A stretch of DNA of 64,000 nt from Pandoraea faecigallinarum (GCF_001029105.3 NZ_CP011807.3:4588001-4652000); one strand, 5' to 3'. Counted from the first letter of the stretch, positions 1-13,157 are shown. Made by a program: numbers and translations. The notes: generated by a model not told the origin, from the letters alone.

Positions 1-816
1 GCTGGTACGCTGACCATCGGTCGTCAGTACGACTCCGTGGTTGACTTCGTTGGTCCGTACGCTTCGGGTAGCCAGTGGTCGACGTTCGCGGGCGCTCACC
101 CGTTCGACAACGACAACCTGAACAACTCGTTCCGCGTTAACAACTCGGTCAAGTACACGACGGTCAACTACAACGGCTTCAGCGCCGGCGGTATGTATGG
201 CTTCTCGAACTCGGCCAACAACGGCACGACGGGTTCGGGCTTCGCTAACAACCGCGCTTACTCGTTCGGCCTGGGCTACGCTAACGGCCCGGTGTCGTTC
301 GGTGCAGGTTACTTGTACCTCGGCTCGCCGGCTAGCAACGCCAGCGGCGTGATCAACAACGGCGGCGATGCTACGACCCCGATGACGCTCGGCGGCGCAG
401 CTGCTAGCGACAAGGCATGGATCGCATCGGCAGGCGGTTCGTACGCCTTCGGTCCGGCAACGCTGGGTCTGGTCTACGCCCACAGCGTGTATCAGTACAT
501 CGGTGGCGGCAGCTGGAAGTTCGACAACGCCGAACTGAACGCCAAGTACATGCTGACCCCGGCTCTGCAACTGGGCGCATCGTACACGTACACCTGGTCG
601 ACGCTGAACGCACTGGGCAGCAATGTGTCGCCGAAGTACCACCAAGTCAACCTGGGCGTCGACTACTTCCTGTCGAAGCGCACGGACACGTACCTGGTTG
701 GTCTGTGGCAACACGCCAACAACGACGCTCCTGGCGGTGCATCGTTGAACGGCCTGGGCTTCTCGAACAGCACGAACCAGTTCGCTGTTACGGCCGGTAT
801 CCGTCACAAGTTCTAA
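1..816 (+). CDS. Outer-membrane porin, OmpC/general porin family (5' end outside the window)
   Basis: The reading frame is open from base 1, so the start and signal peptide lie upstream; an internal GTG at 37 is not a credible start. The visible 271 residues are the C-terminal part of a 16-stranded trimeric beta-barrel porin of the Gram-negative porin type common in Burkholderiales. Support comes from alternating aromatic and polar strands, Asn/Gly-rich loops (NNSVKYTTVNYNGFSAGG), the strand motif VNLGVDYFLSKRT and the terminal AGIRHKF, whose last Phe is the signal for BAM insertion. Codon use is strongly biased (aac, ggc, cgt), as expected for an abundant protein. A strong terminator follows directly, so this ends its transcript. 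It forms a diffusion channel for small solutes; specificity cannot be read from sequence. Confidence 0.93.
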   Translation, partial: AGTLTIGRQYDSVVDFVGPYASGSQWSTFAGAHPFDNDNLNNSFRVNNSVKYTTVNYNGFSAGGMYGFSNSANNGTTGSGFANNRAYSFGLGYANGPVSFGAGYLYLGSPASNASGVINNGGDATTPMTLGGAAASDKAWIASAGGSYAFGPATLGLVYAHSVYQYIGGGSWKFDNAELNAKYMLTPALQLGASYTYTWSTLNALGSNVSPKYHQVNLGVDYFLSKRTDTYLVGLWQHANNDAPGGASLNGLGFSNSTNQFAVTAGIRHKF

Positions 817-847
817 GCTGACAGTTTCTGTCACTTAGGCTTTGACG

Positions 848-875
848 AAAGGGCACCTTCGGGTGCCCTTTTTTA
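848..875 (+). terminator. Intrinsic terminator of the porin gene
   Basis: Stem gggcacc (851-857), loop ttcg, stem ggtgccc (862-868), flanked by AAA on the left and a run of six T on the right. It lies 32 bases after the porin stop. Confidence 0.93.
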
Positions 876-935
876 TTTCCTCACGCATCCGCGACACACA
901 TACACGTATTGACGACCGCACTCGTATCCCCTCAC

Positions 936-965
936 TTGACCGTTCGTTTATTTCAAACCTAAAAT
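936..965 (+). promoter_or_regulatory. Probable promoter of the MarR gene
   Basis: TTGACC (936-941), an 18-base spacer, then TAAAAT (960-965). The expected transcription start is near 972, giving a 5' leader of about 25 bases. No good Shine-Dalgarno is visible before the ATG at 997. Confidence 0.55.
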
Positions 966-983
966 TTCCACACTGTAAATTTT
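961..983. promoter_or_regulatory. Palindromic operator before the MarR gene
   Basis: Perfect inverted repeat AAAATTT (961-967), nine-base centre, AAATTTT (977-983). It overlaps the -10 box and the predicted transcription start. MarR dimers bind palindromes of this size, so negative autoregulation is the simplest reading. Confidence 0.5.
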
Positions 984-996
984 TTGACCATCGACC

Positions 997-1476
997 ATGA
1001 GCCTCGCCGACTCCGACTCTCTCGATCTCGAAACGCGAGCCCACGACCGGGAGCATGACGCGCTACGCCTGTGGCTGCGCCTGCTGACATGCGCCAATCT
1101 GATCGAGACCGACATTCGCTCGCGCTTGCGTCAGGAATTCGATTGCACGCTGCCGCGTTTCGATCTGCTCGCGCAGTTGGATCGTCATCCCGAGGGACTC
1201 AAAATGGGCGAGTTGAGCAAGCGGATGATGGTCACTGGCGGCAACGTCACCGGCATTACGGACCAGTTGGAAAAGGAAGGATGGGTAACGCGCGAGACGG
1301 TGGTCAATGACCGCCGCGCGTTTCTGATCAAACTCACGCCACGCGGGAAAAAAGCGTTCTCCAACATGGCGCACGCGCATGAGGCGTGGATCGAACAGCG
1401 TCTGGGCAGACTCCCGGAGGAACAGCGGCGGCAACTTTACCTGTTGCTGGGAGACTTGAAGTCAGTGATCGTTTGA
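997..1476 (+). CDS. MarR-family transcriptional regulator
   Basis: 159 residues, usual MarR length. The winged-helix core spans about residues 60-125: the helix-turn-helix LKMGELSKRMMVTGGNVTGITDQLEKEG and the wing VNDRRAFLIKLTPRG, with dimerisation helices at both ends. MarR proteins bind palindromic operators as dimers and release them on binding phenolic or other small ligands. The perfect palindrome over its own promoter suggests autoregulation. The gene stands alone: the porin behind it is terminated and the next gene converges on it, so its wider regulon cannot be inferred. ATG at 997 is the first start in frame after the predicted transcription start. Confidence 0.92.
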   Translation: MSLADSDSLDLETRAHDREHDALRLWLRLLTCANLIETDIRSRLRQEFDCTLPRFDLLAQLDRHPEGLKMGELSKRMMVTGGNVTGITDQLEKEGWVTRETVVNDRRAFLIKLTPRGKKAFSNMAHAHEAWIEQRLGRLPEEQRRQLYLLLGDLKSVIV

Positions 1477-1543
1477 TGCGTTCGCCGCTGAGGATTCGCG
1501 CGGCACGATCAAGTCCGGCGGCTGTCCCCTCCATCGCGCCCGC

Positions 1544-2677
1544 CTAGCGCCCCGCACGCAGGGGCATGTCCAACGCGGCTCTCGCCGCGGCCGCTTCGGG
1601 TGTCCGATCCAGCGTTGCAAGCGCGGCGTTGCGCTCCGGCTCGGGGCGCTTCGACATCGCCTTGACGGTTGCATAGAACTTCGGCAGTTCGTCCTGCTCT
1701 TGCGCCAGTAACGCCAAAAACGCCGGCACCCATTGATTGTAGGTAGCGAAGGACCCGATCTTGGCGTTGTTCAGATCCGTCGCGAACCACAGGTCGAATC
1801 CCTTATAACCGCCCCACGACGCTTTCAGCGCCTCGTAATCGGCGCGCATACGTGCGAACAGCGCCTCTTTGGCCGCAATTTTCTCGGTATCCGTTTCCGA
1901 ACTCCCATACAGTGCCTCGAGCCGTTTGCGGTACCCGTCCACCAGTTTCCGGAACTCACGGCGATGCGCATCGTATCGCTCGTACTCTATCGCCGCATCG
2001 GGATGCGCAGCCAGCCAGCGACGGACTCCCACGGTTTCCACCGTCACGGCGAAGGATTCATTGAACGCGGTGTCGCCGCGCACAAACAGAATCTGATGCG
2101 CGAGCTCGTGGAAAATCATGCGCGCCACTTCTGCCCTGGGCAGATAGATGAAGGTATTGAGAAGCGGATCGTCGAAATAGCCGAGCGTCGAGTACGCCGG
2201 AATACCCGCTACGAACGTCTCCCAGCCATCACGATGCAGTTCCGCCGCATAGGCCTCCGCCGATTCTCGCGAGTAATAGCCGCGATACTCGACACAGCCG
2301 ACGACCAGAAGACACGACTCGTGCAGTTTCAGCGACAGCGCCGGTGCAGCGAAGACGTTATAGACGACGAATGGCCGCTTCAGGTCGGCGTAGCTTCGAT
2401 AGCTTCCGTTATCGGGCTCTCCCAGCGCCGACACGGCGTAGCTGCGAATCTGCTCCGCTTCGATCAGGCGCGTGCGCAAGCGTGGATCGATGGTCGGGTC
2501 AGCCAGCAGATCCGACACCGGTTGCGCCGTATGCAACACCGTAAAGTGCCCATTGATCGACTGCGCGTAATAACCGACCTGCCCACAGCCCGAGAGCACG
2601 AGCATGACGCCGCAAGCGATGACGGTCCCGATCTTGTGCCACGGCGGCCGCAAGTGCATCGCAAACCAGATCGGCAT
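1544..2677 (-). CDS. Predicted zinc aminopeptidase, lipoprotein (PF10023 type)
   Basis: 377 residues with the start at 2677, chosen because AGGAGC sits eight bases upstream and longer starts would run into the upstream gene. The N-terminus has a hydrophobic stretch ending in the lipobox LSGC (Cys about residue 31), so the mature protein is probably lipid-anchored. The catalytic signature HELAH (about 190-194) is followed by a third-ligand candidate Glu (about 207, in FNESFAVTVE), matching gluzincin metallopeptidases and the 'predicted aminopeptidase' family. It lies 41 bases downstream of the molybdopterin oxidoreductase gene on the same strand and may be cotranscribed, although no functional link is obvious. 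Substrate unknown. Confidence 0.85.
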   Translation of the reverse strand: MPIWFAMHLRPPWHKIGTVIACGVMLVLSGCGQVGYYAQSINGHFTVLHTAQPVSDLLADPTIDPRLRTRLIEAEQIRSYAVSALGEPDNGSYRSYADLKRPFVVYNVFAAPALSLKLHESCLLVVGCVEYRGYYSRESAEAYAAELHRDGWETFVAGIPAYSTLGYFDDPLLNTFIYLPRAEVARMIFHELAHQILFVRGDTAFNESFAVTVETVGVRRWLAAHPDAAIEYERYDAHRREFRKLVDGYRKRLEALYGSSETDTEKIAAKEALFARMRADYEALKASWGGYKGFDLWFATDLNNAKIGSFATYNQWVPAFLALLAQEQDELPKFYATVKAMSKRPEPERNAALATLDRTPEAAAARAALDMPLRAGR

Positions 2678-2718
2678 TGCTGGGCTCCTGAGCATCGACC
2701 GGACATCGACACCGAACG

Positions 2719-4794
2719 TCAGACCGGTGCCACCTCGACCAGACAATCGTAGAACGTTGGGGCTCGTCCCAGATCCGTGAGCTGTTGACTCGTGACCTCG
2801 TTGGCATTCTTGCCGTCCGGCGCGAGCTTCTTCCACCAAATCGACAAGCCAACGACAACGCCTTCACGCGCCTTGTCCGTGACACGCGCCTTGGCGTTCA
2901 GCGTGCCGCGATCGTTGTAAATGCGCACGCCCGCGCCATCCACAATGCCGCGGGGTGACGCATCCGCCGGGTGAATATCCAATGTTGGCTCACCAACCGA
3001 TGCCCGCAAACTATCAACGTTCACGAAACTCGAATTCAGGAAATTGCGTGCAGGTGGCGAAATCATCGCCAGCGGATACCGGGCCGCCAATTCGGGGTTG
3101 CTGGCAGCGGACTCATAAGGCGGGATCCAATCGGGCAGAGGGTCGAGCCCTTCCTGCAACATGCGTTCGGAGTAAAACTCGCACTTGCCGGACGGCGTGT
3201 AGAACTGCCCGTTGGCAAACGGCGCTTCCGGGAGATCGTATCGGATCCAGCCGTCACGTTTGAGCGTTTCCCAATCGCTACCGGCCATGCGTGCATCGTC
3301 CCACCGGATCGATTGCGCGGCCAACTGGTCGTCGGTATCGGAGAAACAGGCGTCCTGCCATCCCATCCGCTTAGCCAGCAGACGGAATATTTCCGAGTTC
3401 GGCTTCGCCTCACCGAGCGGGGCGATCGCCGGGTTGTTCGCGAGCAAGTAGGTGTGGCCGTAGGCCTTGTGAATGTCCAGATGTTCAAGTTGTGTCGTCG
3501 CCGGCAGCACGAAGTCCGCGTAGTCCGCAGTGTCCGTCTGGAAATGTTCGAGCACGACGGTGAACAGATCTTCGCGACCGAACCCGGTGGCCACCTTGCC
3601 CGATTCCGGAGCGACGGCTACGGGATTGCTGTTATAGACCACCAGCGCCTCGATCTTCGGACCGAAGGTCTCGTCGCCCGGGTGACACAGCGCGTCGCCA
3701 ATTGCGCTCATATTCACGATACGCGGCGCTTTGTCCCGTTTCGGCCGAAGATCGGGGCGAGCTTGCGCCAGCGTGTCCACGGGGGCGAAGCCGGAGGTCG
3801 ACATCAGCATGCCGCCCGCGGGATCTCGCCAGGCGCCGATCAGCGCGGGAAGACATGCCACTGCGCGCGTTGCCTGGCCGCCGCCCCTGGCACGCTGCAT
3901 GCCGTAATTCAATCGAATTGCTGCGGGTTTCGCACTCGCATACTCCCGCGCGAGCGTAACGATCGTGTTTTCGGTGATACCACAAATTTCTGCCACGCGC
4001 GGCGGTGTGTACCTTCGCACGCGATCCTTGAGTTCCGCGTAGCCCACCGTATGCCGAGCGATGTATTCGTGATCGACGAGGTCCTCCGCAATGAGGACGT
4101 GCATCATACCCAGCGCCAGCGCGGCATCGGTGCCGGGCAGCAATGCAATGTGCTGGTGGCATTTTTCGGCCGTGAGCGAACGATAGGGGTCGATGGCGAT
4201 CAGTTTCGCACCACGCCGCTTCGCTTCCTGCGCAATCGCCCAGAAATGCACGCTAGAGGTAATGGGGTTGCTTCCCCAGATGAGGATCAGTTTGCTGTCG
4301 ACAAAATGCTCGACGTGCATCCCCACGCCCGCGCCATAGGTGTAACGCATGCCCGCCGCGCCGGCGCTCGCGCATATGGTACGGTCGAGCTCGGACGCAC
4401 CTAGCTTGTTGAAAAAGCGCGCGGCCATCGACTCGCCCTGCACGAAGCCCATGGTGCCGGCGTAGCTGTACGGCAGAATGGCTTCCGGCTCACGCGCAGC
4501 AATCGTACCCAGCCGGGCCGCGATCTCCTCTAGCGCCTCGTCCCAGCTCACACGAACAAACTGGCCGCTACCCTTGGCACCAACGCGCTTGAGCGGATGC
4601 AATAAGCGATCCGGATGATAGGTTCGTTCGGTATAGCGAGCGACTTTCGTACACAAGACACCCTTGGTCGTCGGATGGTCGGGATCGCCCTGCACCTTGA
4701 TTGCGACGCCATTCTCCACGGTCACATGCAGCGCACACGTGTCGGGACAGTCATGCGGGCATGCGGCTCGAACGACGTGGGTATTGGTCGTCAT
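2719..4794 (-). CDS. Molybdopterin-dependent oxidoreductase, DMSO reductase/formate dehydrogenase superfamily
   Basis: 691 residues. A TTG one codon earlier is possible, but the ATG at 4794 is preferred with GAGGAG at good spacing. The N-terminal [4Fe-4S] motif is visible as Cys 12, 16, 20 and 48 (CPHDCPDTC and VLCTK). The molybdopterin oxidoreductase domain follows (GSNPITSSVHFW, IDPYRSLTAEKCHQHIALLPGTDAALALGMM), with the dinucleotide-binding domain at the end (YPLAMISPPARNFLNSSF). There is no Tat signal, so it is probably cytoplasmic. The family includes formate dehydrogenases, nitrate reductases and related enzymes; no partner subunits lie beside it, so it may use a soluble electron carrier. 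Substrate cannot be assigned. It is divergent from the M20 hydrolase gene. Confidence 0.9.
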   Translation of the reverse strand: MTTNTHVVRAACPHDCPDTCALHVTVENGVAIKVQGDPDHPTTKGVLCTKVARYTERTYHPDRLLHPLKRVGAKGSGQFVRVSWDEALEEIAARLGTIAAREPEAILPYSYAGTMGFVQGESMAARFFNKLGASELDRTICASAGAAGMRYTYGAGVGMHVEHFVDSKLILIWGSNPITSSVHFWAIAQEAKRRGAKLIAIDPYRSLTAEKCHQHIALLPGTDAALALGMMHVLIAEDLVDHEYIARHTVGYAELKDRVRRYTPPRVAEICGITENTIVTLAREYASAKPAAIRLNYGMQRARGGGQATRAVACLPALIGAWRDPAGGMLMSTSGFAPVDTLAQARPDLRPKRDKAPRIVNMSAIGDALCHPGDETFGPKIEALVVYNSNPVAVAPESGKVATGFGREDLFTVVLEHFQTDTADYADFVLPATTQLEHLDIHKAYGHTYLLANNPAIAPLGEAKPNSEIFRLLAKRMGWQDACFSDTDDQLAAQSIRWDDARMAGSDWETLKRDGWIRYDLPEAPFANGQFYTPSGKCEFYSERMLQEGLDPLPDWIPPYESAASNPELAARYPLAMISPPARNFLNSSFVNVDSLRASVGEPTLDIHPADASPRGIVDGAGVRIYNDRGTLNAKARVTDKAREGVVVGLSIWWKKLAPDGKNANEVTSQQLTDLGRAPTFYDCLVEVAPV

Positions 4795-5006
4795 CAAACT
4801 ACTCCTCTCTCTACCGAATCGCCGCGTCCGCTAACATTGGGACGCTGGCGATATTGTATTACGTTCGTTTGCGCGCTGCCCCGCCAGACGGGGGCTTCGG
4901 CCACTTTTCGGCTTAATCCGGCGCGCCGCTCGGACATTTCCGACCAGGGTGCCAGTCCCCTCCATTCGGGGTAAGATGGGCCATTGCGCTCAGCAGGAAA
5001 CCCGTC

Positions 5007-6203
5007 ATGAAGCTCATTCCAGAAATCGACGCCGCTCGCGGCGAAATTCAGACCATCCGACGCGACATTCACGCGCATCCGGAACTCTGCTTCGAAGAGA
5101 AGCGCACCTCCGACGTGGTCGCGGATACTCTGACCAAATGGGGCATCCCGATCCACCGTGGTCTTGGCAGGACCGGTATCGTCGGCATCATCAAGAATGG
5201 CAGTAGCAACCGCGCAATCGGTCTGCGCGCCGATATGGACGCCCTGCCGATTCACGAAGCCAACACGTTCGAACATGCGTCGAAACATGAAGGCAAGATG
5301 CATGCGTGCGGTCATGATGGACACACCGCCATGCTGCTTGCTGCGGCGCAATATCTTCAGAAGCATCGAAATTTCGACGGCACGGTCTATCTGATTTTCC
5401 AGCCCGCCGAGGAGGGTGGCGGCGGAGCACGCGAGATGATCAAGGACGGTCTGTTCGATCGCTTCCCGATGGAGGCGGTGTTCGGCATGCATAACTGGCC
5501 CGGGGTGCCTACCGGTACGTTCGCCGTTACGCCCGGGCCGATGATGGCATCGAGCAACGAATTCAAGATCACGATTCGCGGCAAGGGCACGCATGCGGGT
5601 ATTCCGAACGCCGGCATTGATCCCGTCATTGCCGCCGTTCAGGTTGCACAGGCGTTGCAAAGCATCATTACGCGCAATAAGCGGCCCATCGATGCGGCCG
5701 TGCTTTCCATCACGCAAATTCATGCCGGCGATACCACGAACGTGGTGCCCGATGTGGCGTGGCTCGGCGGCACCATCCGTACGTTTTCCATAGAAGTCCT
5801 CGATTTGATCGAAAGTCGACTGCGCGAAATTTCCGAGTTCGTCGCCAAGGGGCTGGGTTGTTCGGCAGAAATCGAATTCCTGCGCAACTATCCGCCGACC
5901 ATCAATGAACCGGGTATGGCTGCACTCTGCGCCGATGTGATGCGTCAGGTCGTGGGCGACGAGAACGTGAACGACAAGGTCGAGCCGACGATGGGTGCCG
6001 AAGACTTCTCGTTCATGCTTCTCGAAAAGCCGGGCGCCTATGTCTTTATCGGCAATGGCGACGGCACGCACCGAGACACCGGCCACGGCCTCGGCCCCTG
6101 CAACCTCCACAACGCGAGCTACGATTTCAACGACGATCTGCTGCCGCTCGGAGGGACATACTGGGTCAAGCTGGTCGAAACGTATTTCGAGCGAAACAAG
6201 TAA
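5007..6203 (+). CDS. M20 family amidohydrolase (hippurate hydrolase-like)
   Basis: 398 residues, normal for the M20D/HipO group, which removes N-acyl groups from amino acids such as hippurate or acetylated amino acids. Metal-binding elements are visible: HACGHDGHTA (Cys 101, His 103), the PAEEGGGGA acid pair (about 135-136), GMHNWPG (His about 162) and the C-terminal MGAEDFSFM. The internal lid/dimerisation domain carries the typical KGTHAGIPNAGIDPV. AGGAAA lies seven bases before the ATG. It is transcribed away from the molybdopterin oxidoreductase and towards the DUF3047 gene. The natural substrate is not evident. Confidence 0.92.
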   Translation: MKLIPEIDAARGEIQTIRRDIHAHPELCFEEKRTSDVVADTLTKWGIPIHRGLGRTGIVGIIKNGSSNRAIGLRADMDALPIHEANTFEHASKHEGKMHACGHDGHTAMLLAAAQYLQKHRNFDGTVYLIFQPAEEGGGGAREMIKDGLFDRFPMEAVFGMHNWPGVPTGTFAVTPGPMMASSNEFKITIRGKGTHAGIPNAGIDPVIAAVQVAQALQSIITRNKRPIDAAVLSITQIHAGDTTNVVPDVAWLGGTIRTFSIEVLDLIESRLREISEFVAKGLGCSAEIEFLRNYPPTINEPGMAALCADVMRQVVGDENVNDKVEPTMGAEDFSFMLLEKPGAYVFIGNGDGTHRDTGHGLGPCNLHNASYDFNDDLLPLGGTYWVKLVETYFERNK

Positions 6204-6226
6204 GCGTTTTCCAAACTTGGCACCAT

Positions 6227-6263
6227 AAAAAACGCGGGCAGTTCGACATTGCCGGCGTTTTTC
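6227..6263. terminator. Bidirectional terminator between convergent genes
   Basis: Arms AAAAACGC-g-GGCA and TGCC-g-GCGTTTTT with a nine-base loop. A-tract on one side and T-tract on the other allow use from both directions, by the M20 gene and the DUF3047 gene. Confidence 0.75.
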
Positions 6264-6285
6264 TTTGGTGCGGACAGCGATTACA

Positions 6286-7125
6286 TCATTTGGCTGCTGT
6301 TGTCGTTGGGATGCTATCCGTATCCAGGTGGATGTCGCCGTACCACGCGGTGAACTTCGTTTGCGTATTGTCACCGTCGCTCATGATGGCGATGCCGACC
6401 AACCGTCCCGGCGGCTCTCCGAACGCGCGCTCGTAGTCTTTTGCGATATCACGGGAGTATGTCTGCCATGCGCCCAGATTGCGCCCGCCGCGTTCGACGA
6501 CGATCGATCGAATTCGGCCGGTGTACGGATTCGGTACCACTTCGTTGGCGGCCAATTTGTCGTCTCCCCACGTGTACATCAGTGTGGCGAACGGTAATTC
6601 GCGTCCACTTACCATTCGCGCCAACTCACGATGCATATGGTCCAGCATGGTGAGTTTGGCCAGATCCCCGTCGAACGCGAGCGCGATGCGCACCGGGGCA
6701 TCGTCGAAGCGTTTGGTCCGAATATCGGCGTTCAAGGGTAAGGTGTCGGCACGCCATCGCCACGTCAACTTGGCCCCCGGATATATCGGAATATCGAGTT
6801 TTTGAGCGAGTCCCGACGCAGATCCGTCCACGGTGGCACGCATTACGGCAATCCCGTCGGCATCCGTAGTTTGCTCGTAGTGCGTAAGCCGCTTGTTGCG
6901 CGTTACAAGGTAGGTCTCCCAATGCGGCGGAAGACCGTCTGAATTCACAGCTGCCGAGAGAGGTGCGATTTCCTCGCTGTGCATCAATGCGGCGGAGGTC
7001 ATACGTTGCGTCAATGACGAGCCGGGCGATGCGCATCCCCCGATTCCCCAAACGAGGGCAGCGCTAACGCATGCCACACCAACACGCCCAAATGTACGGC
7101 ACTTATTTCGACAATGATTCAACAC
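6286..7125 (-). CDS. DUF3047-family lipoprotein of unknown function
   Basis: 279 residues starting at GTG 7125, with GGGGAG eight bases upstream. A hydrophobic N-terminus ends at the lipobox IGGC (Cys 31). The rest matches the DUF3047 pattern as I recall it: the stretches LTWRWRAD, RTKRFDDAPVRIALAFDGD, FATLMYTWGDD, IVVERGG, WQTYSRDIAKDYERAFGEPPGRLVGIAIMSDGDNT and AWYGDIHL, suggesting a beta-sandwich, carbohydrate-module-like fold. No catalytic residues can be proposed. It is monocistronic, converging on the M20 hydrolase gene, with the rRNA operon end behind it. Confidence 0.78.
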   Translation of the reverse strand: MLNHCRNKCRTFGRVGVACVSAALVWGIGGCASPGSSLTQRMTSAALMHSEEIAPLSAAVNSDGLPPHWETYLVTRNKRLTHYEQTTDADGIAVMRATVDGSASGLAQKLDIPIYPGAKLTWRWRADTLPLNADIRTKRFDDAPVRIALAFDGDLAKLTMLDHMHRELARMVSGRELPFATLMYTWGDDKLAANEVVPNPYTGRIRSIVVERGGRNLGAWQTYSRDIAKDYERAFGEPPGRLVGIAIMSDGDNTQTKFTAWYGDIHLDTDSIPTTTAAK

Positions 7126-7271
7126 CTGTTTTGCTCCCCGAACTGCCGCTAACCCCGTGCCGGAATGCTAAGCGAGAAAGCAAGTGTCGATGTACCCGGG
7201 AATACGATTCGTGACGCCACCCCAACAACAGGCGCCTAGCGATGACGTAAGAGGAAGGGATGTTGCAAAGC

Positions 7272-7307
7272 AAAAACCCCTTGCTACGGGAGTAGCAAGG
7301 GGTTTTT
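7272..7307 (-). terminator. rRNA operon terminator
   Basis: Sixteen perfect base pairs (AAAAACCCCTTGCTAC against its complement) closed by a four-base loop, with a T-run on the minus strand. It lies seven bases beyond the 5S 3' end. It is the strongest hairpin in the window. Confidence 0.96.
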
Positions 7308-7313
7308 AAGGGG

Positions 7314-7429
7314 AGCCTGACGATTACCTACTTTCACACGGGAATCCGCACTATCATCGGCGTGGAGTCGTTTCACGGTCCTGTTCGGGATGGGAAGGGG
7401 TGGTTCCAACTCGCTATGGTCATCAGGCA
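7314..7429 (-). rRNA. rrf: 5S ribosomal RNA
   Basis: On the minus strand it starts TGCCTGATGACCATAGCGAG and ends near CGTCAGGCT, about 116 bases. The two ends pair as in all 5S rRNAs, and the conserved core CCATCCCGAACAGGACCGTG is present. Ends may be off by a base or two. Confidence 0.95.
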
Positions 7430-7557
7430 TAACTTGTATGTTCTGCTGGCCTGGGGCCAACAAAACCAATTCGGAAGAAGCGTAGTACAACACATGTGGG
7501 TTGTGAGTTGTATCGGCACATCGATACTCACACCAGGAAAAACACACTGGTTATAGG

Positions 7558-10432
<2,875 letters not shown>

Positions 10433-10732
10433 CTATAACGAGTGCGTCTCTCGACACATCCTTCATAGGTTGAGTATTCGCGTTGTGCCGTATTCCAAGT
10501 CATCTTTCGATCACTTTAAATACTGGTTGATACAATCACAACCCGTACAATTTCCACGCGCCATCTCTAACGCGCTTCCGTTGTACTACTTCTTCTTCCA
10601 AATTGTTAAAGAACAAATACTGCATGACATTGCTGTCATTCAAAAGCATTCACAGAACGCGTACTCACCACAGGGGGATTGACTACAGACGTAAAGCGCT
10701 TTTGACTGACATCGATGTGAGATCCAAGGTGT
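10433..10732 (-). other. 16S-23S spacer part between tRNA-Ala and 23S
   Basis: Non-coding transcribed spacer of 300 bases. The only recognisable element is the boxA at 10603-10616. The rest probably supplies one strand of the RNase III processing stem around 23S; no gene is seen. Confidence 0.8.
10603..10616 (-). promoter_or_regulatory. boxA antitermination site in the 16S-23S spacer
   Basis: The minus strand reads TTGTTCTTTAACAA, an almost exact match to the bacterial rRNA boxA core (TGCTCTTTAACAA), which binds NusB/S10 to prevent Rho termination. Confidence 0.85.
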
Positions 10733-10808
10733 TGGTGGAGGCAGACGGGATCGAACCGACGACCCCCTGCTTGCAAAGCAGGTGCTCTCCCAGCTGAGCT
10801 ATGCCCCC
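10733..10808 (-). tRNA. alaT: tRNA-Ala (TGC)
   Basis: 76 bases with encoded CCA. Acceptor GGGGGCA pairs with TGCCTCC; D-arm AGCTCAGCTGGGAGAGC; anticodon loop CTTTGCAAG with TGC at 10773-10775; T-arm GGTTCGATCC. It has the standard position in the rRNA spacer. Confidence 0.98.
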
Positions 10809-10919
10809 CAAATCAGTCTGATGCGGCGTTACAAAAAACCTTGCATACCGGTGTATGCCGCGGCTTTTTGTGCCTTGCCTCAGCCAGATTTCTTTCTACC
10901 AGACATCGGTGGAAAGAGT

Positions 10920-10996
10920 TGGTGGGTCTGGAAGGACTTGAACCTTCGACCCCCGCCTTATCAAGACGGTGCTCTAACCACCTGAGCTACAGACCC
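10920..10996 (-). tRNA. ileT: tRNA-Ile (GAT)
   Basis: 77 bases with encoded CCA. Acceptor GGGTCTG pairs with CAGACCC; anticodon loop CTTGATAAG with GAT at 10960-10962; T-arm GGTTCAAGTCC. It lies between 16S and tRNA-Ala. Confidence 0.98.
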
Positions 10997-11057
10997 GACT
11001 TAGATCTACGCAGTCAACAACCGATAAGCGTGAGCACTCAACTTCCAGTGCATGCTC

Positions 11058-12593
<1,536 letters not shown>

Positions 12594-12771
12594 AAACCTG
12601 TTACTGTTTTCGGTCTTTCGCGATACATCGCTAGAACCGGTCGCTCTCAAAGTATGCTGACAAGTTAATTTCTTAACTTACCTATTACTATGTGAGCCTC
12701 AATAAATTTAAAGCTTATCTGCCGAAGCAGACGCACCATTCATCGAGTGCCCACACTTATCGGTTGTTCAA

Positions 12772-12784
12772 TTTTTAAAGATCA
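12772..12784 (-). promoter_or_regulatory. boxA-like antitermination site in the rRNA leader
   Basis: The minus strand reads TGATCTTTAAAAA, close to the boxA core, about 180 bases upstream of mature 16S as expected for a leader antiterminator. Confidence 0.7.
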
Positions 12785-12868
12785 ATCGCATCGAACTTCG
12801 CTTCGTCGCCAACTTGCCGCGCCGTCGCTTCGTTTTCTGCGTCGCTGCATCAGCAGCAGAGAAGTGAG

Positions 12869-12897
12869 ATTATGTCGCAGCTTCTCGTCGTCGTCAA
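12869..12897 (-). promoter_or_regulatory. rRNA operon promoter P2
   Basis: On the minus strand: TTGACG (12897-12892), 17 bases, CATAAT (12874-12869). It is the promoter nearer to 16S, just upstream of the boxA-like site. Confidence 0.65.
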
Positions 12898-13031
12898 CAG
12901 TTTTTTTCGCCTTCATCGCTCGTCGCTCTCGCAACTCACCAGCCCCAAAACCGCTAACCACCGGGCTTTTCGGCCCGTCGCCCCAACCTCGCCGCCGCTT
13001 TCGCTGCGCCGCCGTCGTTGCGAGAGACGAG

Positions 13032-13060
13032 ATATTAGTGAAAACCCCGAACCTTGGCAA
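13032..13060 (-). promoter_or_regulatory. rRNA operon promoter P1
   Basis: On the minus strand: TTGCCA (13060-13055), 17 bases, TAATAT (13037-13032). A second, upstream promoter about 160 bases before P2, as is common for rRNA operons. Confidence 0.7.
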
Positions 13061-13089
13061 GCGCTTTGTGAAAATAATTTGAAACCCCA

Positions 13090-13119
13090 TGAAAAAGCCC
13101 CTTCGCGGGCTTTTTTCAT
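13090..13119 (-). terminator. Terminator of the amino-acid-binding lipoprotein gene
   Basis: Nine-base-pair stem AAAAAGCCC/GGGCTTTTT with a six-base loop (CTTCGC); T-runs on both strands. It insulates the rRNA promoters from the upstream gene. Confidence 0.85.
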
Positions 13120-13157
13120 TTCACGCGGCGCCAGCCGGCGCCGCGTCCCGTCGACCG

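Larger units (their letters stand above)
12594..13089 (-). other. rRNA operon leader and promoter region
   Basis: About 500 bases without a protein gene. It holds two tandem promoters and a boxA-like site, listed separately. The part nearest 16S (12594-12770) is AT-rich and probably forms the processing stem around 16S. Confidence 0.8.

Noticed and set aside
1..39. GTG at 37 as the porin start
   Set aside because: The frame is open to base 1 with porin-like residues (GTLTIGRQYDSV), so the gene starts upstream of the window.
4794..6374. A 526-codon minus-strand frame opposite the M20 hydrolase
   Set aside because: Antisense to a gene with intact catalytic motifs, and it would overlap both neighbours and the intergenic terminator.
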